Origin: Sphingobacterium chuzhouense
Lineage (GTDB): Bacteria > Bacteroidota > Bacteroidia > Sphingobacteriales > Sphingobacteriaceae
NCBI RefSeq assembly: GCF_014692525.1
Contig: NZ_JACNYL010000001.1
Coordinates: 1,054,001 to 1,118,000 of the forward strand
Direction of reading: 5' to 3'
Length of the DNA stretch: 64,000 nt
The position numbers and the translations under genes are program-made. Under the pieces are notes generated by a model. The model ran no database searches. It had not been told where the DNA came from and saw only the letters and a program-made list of their open reading frames with translations. Positions 60,682 through 64,000 of this stretch are shown here, piece after piece (position 1 is the stretch's first letter; every line of letters starts with the position of its first letter).

Positions 60682-61466
60682 TCGTCCTCTTCTGTTTTAG
60701 GCGGTTGTGTTTTTGTCACACCGGCCTTAAAACGAGACTTGAAACCAGCAGGTTTGTTGGACGGAGCTTCTACCGTCTCCTGCTTACTCTCCTCTTCCTT
60801 CGGTTTCTCCGGTTCAACGGCTTTGGTAACTCCTGCTTTAAAACGAGGCTTGAAACCAGCAGGCTTGTTTGACGGAGCTTCTACCGTCTCCTGCTTACTC
60901 TCCTCTTCCTTCGGTTTCTCCGGTTCAACGGCTTTGGTAACTCCTGCTTTAAAACGAGGCTTGAAACCAGCAGGCTTGTTTGACGGAGCTTCTACTGTCT
61001 CCTGCTTGCTCGCCTCTTCCTTCGGTTTCTCCGGTTCAACGGCTTTGGTAGCCCCTGCCTTAAAACGTGGCTTGAAACCAGCAGGTTTGTTTGACGGAGC
61101 TTCTACTGTCTCCTGCTTGCTCTCCTCTTCCTTCGGTTTCTCCGGTTCAGTGGCTTTGGTAGCCCCTGCCTTAAAACGTGGTTTGAAGCCAGCAGGTTTT
61201 GAAGAGACAGTCGTTTCTGTCGGATGTGGAGATAATTCTTCAAGTATCTCAGCAGAAATAGATTGATCTTTGACAGCAGTTTCCTCTTCTTCCATTAAGG
61301 CGTACTGCTTTCTCAGTTTATTAAACCAAAACTTCTTAGTATGATCAAAGCTTTTCTCACCCATTTGAGCATAATGCTGCCTAAACTCATCATATAACAG
61401 ACGATTATCGCCCCGCAACTGTGGCAAGTCTATTTTCTTTTTGGCAAAAAATTCCTCAAATGTCAT
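60678..61466 (-). CDS. Repeat-rich acidic/basic protein with five near-identical 37-residue units
   Basis: A 262-residue cytoplasmic-looking protein, no signal peptide. Residues ~1-85 are charged and unique (LRGDNRLLYDEFRQHYAQMG); the remainder consists of repeats starting KPAGFKPRFKAG and followed by a K/E/P-rich linker (EPEKPKEEESKQETVEAPSN). Four full 111-bp units and a partial fifth are present and differ at only a few sites. The linker pattern suggests an unstructured, surface-exposed or nucleic-acid-associated region. No family recognised. It follows YebC on the same strand by 12 bp. Confidence 0.75.
   Translation of the reverse strand: MTFEEFFAKKKIDLPQLRGDNRLLYDEFRQHYAQMGEKSFDHTKKFWFNKLRKQYALMEEEETAVKDQSISAEILEELSPHPTETTVSSKPAGFKPRFKAGATKATEPEKPKEEESKQETVEAPSNKPAGFKPRFKAGATKAVEPEKPKEEASKQETVEAPSNKPAGFKPRFKAGVTKAVEPEKPKEEESKQETVEAPSNKPAGFKPRFKAGVTKAVEPEKPKEEESKQETVEAPSNKPAGFKSRFKAGVTKTQPPKTEEDD
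60741..61200. repeat. Tandem 111-bp coding repeats
   Basis: Recurrent marks (gaaacc) occur at 60741, 60852, 60963 and 61074 (gaagcc at 61185), giving an exact 111-bp period. Each unit encodes 37 residues in frame, so expansion or contraction keeps the frame. The copies are nearly identical. Confidence 0.9.
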
Positions 61467-61478
61467 ATCAATACCCCT

Positions 61479-62204
61479 CTACTCCATATTATGGTAGACC
61501 GCTTGTACGTCATCATCTTCCTCGATCTTATCGATTAACTTGAGTACATCGGCAGCCTGTTCTTCATCTAAGGCAGTATGAGATAGGGCGATACGTTCCA
61601 ATTTAGCAGATTTCACTTCAATCCCTTTTTCTTCTAAAAGGCTTTGCATATTTCCAAAATCCTCAAAGGAAGTTTGGACGACAACAATATCATTACCTTC
61701 TTCGTCCGCCTCTACATATAACTCTTCTAATCCACCGTCAATAAGTTCCAGTTCCAATTCTTCCACATCAAGGTCTTCTGCAGCCTCAAAACGAAATATC
61801 GATTTCCGCTGAAAGATAAAGTCAAGGGATCCTGTCTTACCCAATGAGCCACCTGATTTGGTGAAATAACTTCTGATATTCGCAACCGTACGGTTGGTAT
61901 TGTCGGTTGCTGTTTCTATCAAAACCGGTACGCCGTGGGGGCCATAACCTTCATACACATATTCTTCGTATCCTTTTGCATCCTTTTCAGAAGCTCTTTT
62001 AATAGCTGCTTCAACACGATCTTTCGGCATATTAACAGCTTTCGCATTTTGGATAGCTGTACGCAAACGGGAATTGTTTTCCGGGTGTGGGCCGCCCTCT
62101 TTTACCGCAATGGCTATTTCTTTCCCTAAACGTGTAAACTGTACGGCCATTTTGGCCCAACGTTTAAATTTTCTTTCTTTTCTAAATTCAAAGGCTCTGC
62201 CCAT
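61479..62204 (-). CDS. YebC/PmpR family regulatory protein
   Basis: A 241-residue protein starting MGRAFEFRKERKFKRWAKMA at ATG 62204 (an upstream in-frame ATG at 62234 would overlap the neighbouring gene). Family features: LGKEIAIAVKEGG, NSRLRTAIQNAKAVNMPKDR near 50-70 and YEGYGPHGVPVLIE. YebC/TACO1 proteins act as transcriptional regulators or help ribosomes through polyproline. It lies between threonine dehydrogenase and the repeat gene, all on the same strand. Confidence 0.93.
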   Translation of the reverse strand: MGRAFEFRKERKFKRWAKMAVQFTRLGKEIAIAVKEGGPHPENNSRLRTAIQNAKAVNMPKDRVEAAIKRASEKDAKGYEEYVYEGYGPHGVPVLIETATDNTNRTVANIRSYFTKSGGSLGKTGSLDFIFQRKSIFRFEAAEDLDVEELELELIDGGLEELYVEADEEGNDIVVVQTSFEDFGNMQSLLEEKGIEVKSAKLERIALSHTALDEEQAADVLKLIDKIEEDDDVQAVYHNME

Positions 62205-62208
62205 TTTT

Positions 62209-63156
62209 CTATACGTTTGTTTTGAGGTTCGCAATCATGTCTTCTGTTATCGACGCCAAATCAAACTTAGGTTCCCAGCCCCAATCTTTATTTGCATAAG
62301 CATCATCTATGCTTGCAGGCCAAGAGTCAGCAATTGCTTGACGTGGGTCGTAATCAACATAGGACATCTCAAAATTAGGAAGAATTTTTTTAATTTCTTC
62401 GGCAATCTGTGCAGGAGTGAAAGATACCCCCCCGAGATTATAACTTGAGCGGATAGAGATTTGTCCTGCAGGAGCATCCATCAGTTCGATAGTTCCACGT
62501 ACCGCATCGTCCATATAGAGCATAGGTAAGGCTGTGTGAGCAGAAAGGAAACAAGTATATCTACGATACTTTAAGGCTTCAATAAAAATATCGATAGCGT
62601 AATCTGTTGTCCCACCTCCCGGTGCGGTCTTCCAGGAAATAATCCCCGGATAGCGAATACTGCGAATGTCCAGATCATATTTATGATGGTAGTATTCACA
62701 AAGCCTTTCGCCGGCCAGCTTGCTTACGCCATAGATACTAACGGGATCCATTACACAATATTGATCCGTGTTTTGCTTTGGAGAGTGCGGCCCAAAAACG
62801 GCGATGGAGCTGGGCCAAAAAATCTTCTTAATATCGAGTTCCAATGCGAGATCCAATACATTTAATAGACCATTTATGTTGAGGTCCCAGGCCTTCTGCG
62901 GATATTTCTCAGCAGTCGCGGAAAGCATGGCCGCAAGTAAATAAACCTGTGTTGGTTTATACTTCTCAAACAAGCTCTTTAACGCAGATTTGTCTAATAC
63001 ATTGATGATTTCAAAAATCTCGTCCTTTTTCAATGTACTTGGTTCTCGAATGTCTGACGTGATAACGTTTTCAGCACCGAATTTATGGCGAAGAGCTGAT
63101 GCCAACTCTGATCCGATTTGGCCGTTCGCTCCAATCATTACTATACGCTCTTTCAT
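62209..63156 (-). CDS. tdh: L-threonine 3-dehydrogenase, SDR/epimerase type
   Basis: A 315-residue NAD-dependent extended SDR that oxidises threonine to 2-amino-3-ketobutyrate, the substrate of Kbl at 1129-2319. ATG 63156 is preferred because the Rossmann motif follows at once (IVMIGANGQIGSEL). YGVSKLAGE carries the catalytic Tyr-Lys, and ISWKTAPGGGTTDYAIDIF is typical of the bacterial epimerase-like threonine dehydrogenases described in Bacteroidota. A generic nucleotide-sugar epimerase is the alternative, but the motif set and the presence of Kbl in the genome favour Tdh. Confidence 0.88.
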   Translation of the reverse strand: MKERIVMIGANGQIGSELASALRHKFGAENVITSDIREPSTLKKDEIFEIINVLDKSALKSLFEKYKPTQVYLLAAMLSATAEKYPQKAWDLNINGLLNVLDLALELDIKKIFWPSSIAVFGPHSPKQNTDQYCVMDPVSIYGVSKLAGERLCEYYHHKYDLDIRSIRYPGIISWKTAPGGGTTDYAIDIFIEALKYRRYTCFLSAHTALPMLYMDDAVRGTIELMDAPAGQISIRSSYNLGGVSFTPAQIAEEIKKILPNFEMSYVDYDPRQAIADSWPASIDDAYANKDWGWEPKFDLASITEDMIANLKTNV

Positions 63157-63290
63157 TATGGCAAAGTTAGCGCATTTTATAGGCAAAATAGAACAGCAAT
63201 CGATTGCTTGATTTGTCCTTTTTTTACAGAAATACTTAAAATTATAAATCTGTAAATATTCATGGAAAAACGTTACGTTGTGTGCAATAA

Positions 63291-63323
63291 ATTGCGAAAT
63301 ATATTTTTATTTTCTTACTTTTG
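63291..63323 (+). promoter_or_regulatory. Promoter of asd
   Basis: TACTTTTG (63316-63323) is an exact -7 match, with ATTG (63291-63294) 21 bp upstream as a near -33 box. It implies a start near 63330 and a leader of about 50 nt before the ATG at 63382. Confidence 0.6.
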
Positions 63324-63381
63324 GTATCTTAAATTTATTGTAATTTATTTAACATCTTAAACAAATAAAACAAATTCAATT

Positions 63382-64000
63382 ATGAAAGTTGCAGTAGTAG
63401 GCGCAACGGGCCTTGTAGGGTCAGAGATTTTGACCGTTTTAGCGGAACGTAATTTCCCGGTAACAGAGTTGATTCCAGTAGCATCGGAGCGGAGCAAGGG
63501 CAAGGAAATCGAGTTTAAGGGAAAGAAGTACAAGGTCGTTACGCCGGCAGAAGCTATTGCGCTTCAACCTGATGTAGCTTTATTTTCCGCAGGAGGTGGT
63601 ACTTCAACAGAGTATGCGCCACAATTTGCCGAAGCGGGCATCACGGTGGTCGATAATTCGTCCGCATGGCGTATGGATCCAACGAAAAAATTGGTTGTTC
63701 CAGAAGTGAATGGTGAGGTGTTGTCGAAAGAGGACAAAATTATTGCAAACCCAAATTGTTCTACCATCCAAATGGTGGTTGTACTTCAGCCATTGCATGC
63801 GAAGTATAAAATCAAACGTGTTGTCGTGTCTACTTATCAATCTGTTACAGGCACAGGTGTGAAAGCTGTCAACCAGTTGATGGATGAGCGGGCAGGAAAA
63901 GATGGTGAAAAAGCGTATCCATATCAAATCGACTTAAACGTCATCCCTCATATTGATGTATTCCAAGACAACGGATATACAAAAGAGGAAATGAAAATGA
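63382..64000 (+). CDS. asd: Aspartate-semialdehyde dehydrogenase, 3' end cut off
   Basis: Makes aspartate semialdehyde for lysine, methionine and threonine synthesis. The visible 206 residues show the NADP motif VAVVGATGLVGSEIL (3-17), SAGGGTSTEYAP (69-80), and the catalytic cysteine C126 in IANPNCSTIQ. The remaining ~120 residues lie beyond the window. It has its own consensus promoter. Confidence 0.96.
   Translation, partial: MKVAVVGATGLVGSEILTVLAERNFPVTELIPVASERSKGKEIEFKGKKYKVVTPAEAIALQPDVALFSAGGGTSTEYAPQFAEAGITVVDNSSAWRMDPTKKLVVPEVNGEVLSKEDKIIANPNCSTIQMVVVLQPLHAKYKIKRVVVSTYQSVTGTGVKAVNQLMDERAGKDGEKAYPYQIDLNVIPHIDVFQDNGYTKEEMKM

Noticed and set aside
60741-61200. Possible CRISPR-like array
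   Set aside because: The period is 111 bp, copies are contiguous and in frame with a gene, and there are no unique spacers or cas genes.
60739-61266. 175-residue open frame on the plus strand with repeated motifs
   Set aside because: It is the antisense shadow of the 111-bp repeats; the minus-strand frame has coherent charged composition and a normal start.

Overview
The window looks like a chromosomal segment of a Bacteroidota bacterium, most likely Sphingobacteriaceae (Sphingobacterium/Olivibacter/Pedobacter relatives). The basis is a SusC/SusD pair with a FecI/FecR-type sigma/anti-sigma pair, Bacteroidota promoter elements (TAnnTTTG) in front of several genes, mostly weak Shine-Dalgarno sequences, a flexirubin-type tyrosine ammonia-lyase cluster, and families such as DUF4374 and NagB-PIG-L fusions. 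No tRNA, rRNA, CRISPR array, phage or insertion sequence was recognised. The first gene (typA) and the last (asd) run off the window edges.

Layout. 1-4.1 kb: typA, kbl, an ABC permease and a DUF2147 protein, all on the minus strand. 4.2-20.7 kb: a nearly self-contained nitrate-assimilation island. A siroheme methyltransferase gene (minus) faces a long, tightly packed plus-strand operon: nitrite reductase (nirBD), a small exported protein, molybdenum-cofactor genes (moeB-like, a moaC-moaB fusion, moeA, moaA, moaD, moaE, mobA), a nitrate transporter, a large nitrate reductase fused to its own FAD reductase, a nitrite-reductase-like protein carrying a rubredoxin domain, and a TauE/SafE permease. 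A palindrome resembling an FNR box lies between the divergent promoters. Downstream of the operon lie three decayed or damaged genes (TonB receptor, MauG peroxidase, molybdopterin-domain protein) and a Crp/FNR regulator that has cysteines placed like those of an oxygen-sensing iron-sulfur FNR.

22.6-33.9 kb: a holin-like membrane protein, a TPR/HTH regulator, and two minus-strand operons that look like siderophore-iron uptake plus reduction: a TonB receptor and DUF4374 lipoprotein (XusA/XusB-like), then an ankyrin protein, a DUF2271 protein, a PepSY/flavodoxin reductase and ApbE. Related 17-bp operator-like inverted repeats precede both operons. 34-38.7 kb: a NagB-deacetylase fusion, an AraC regulator, a TlpA-like thioredoxin and a DUF808 membrane protein. 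38.8-47.4 kb: a compact polysaccharide-utilisation-type locus (ECF sigma, FecR, SusC with signalling domain, SusD, sulfatase). 47.5-53.9 kb: radA, a serine hydrolase, xseAB, proB and proC. 54.3-60.7 kb: a small flexirubin/aryl-polyene-like set (ammonia-lyase, FabG, ketosynthase, ACP, acyltransferase, dehydratase, and a divergent halogenase-like flavoprotein). 60.7-64 kb: a protein made of nearly identical 111-bp repeats, a YebC-family protein, a threonine dehydrogenase (the partner of kbl, about 60 kb away) and asd.

The functional story is of an aerobic heterotroph able to use nitrate as nitrogen source, scavenge siderophore iron and reduce it with extracytoplasmic flavin chemistry, degrade a sulfated glycan, and make an aryl-type pigment or lipid. 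Functions are inferred from sequence family resemblance by eye; no database search was run.
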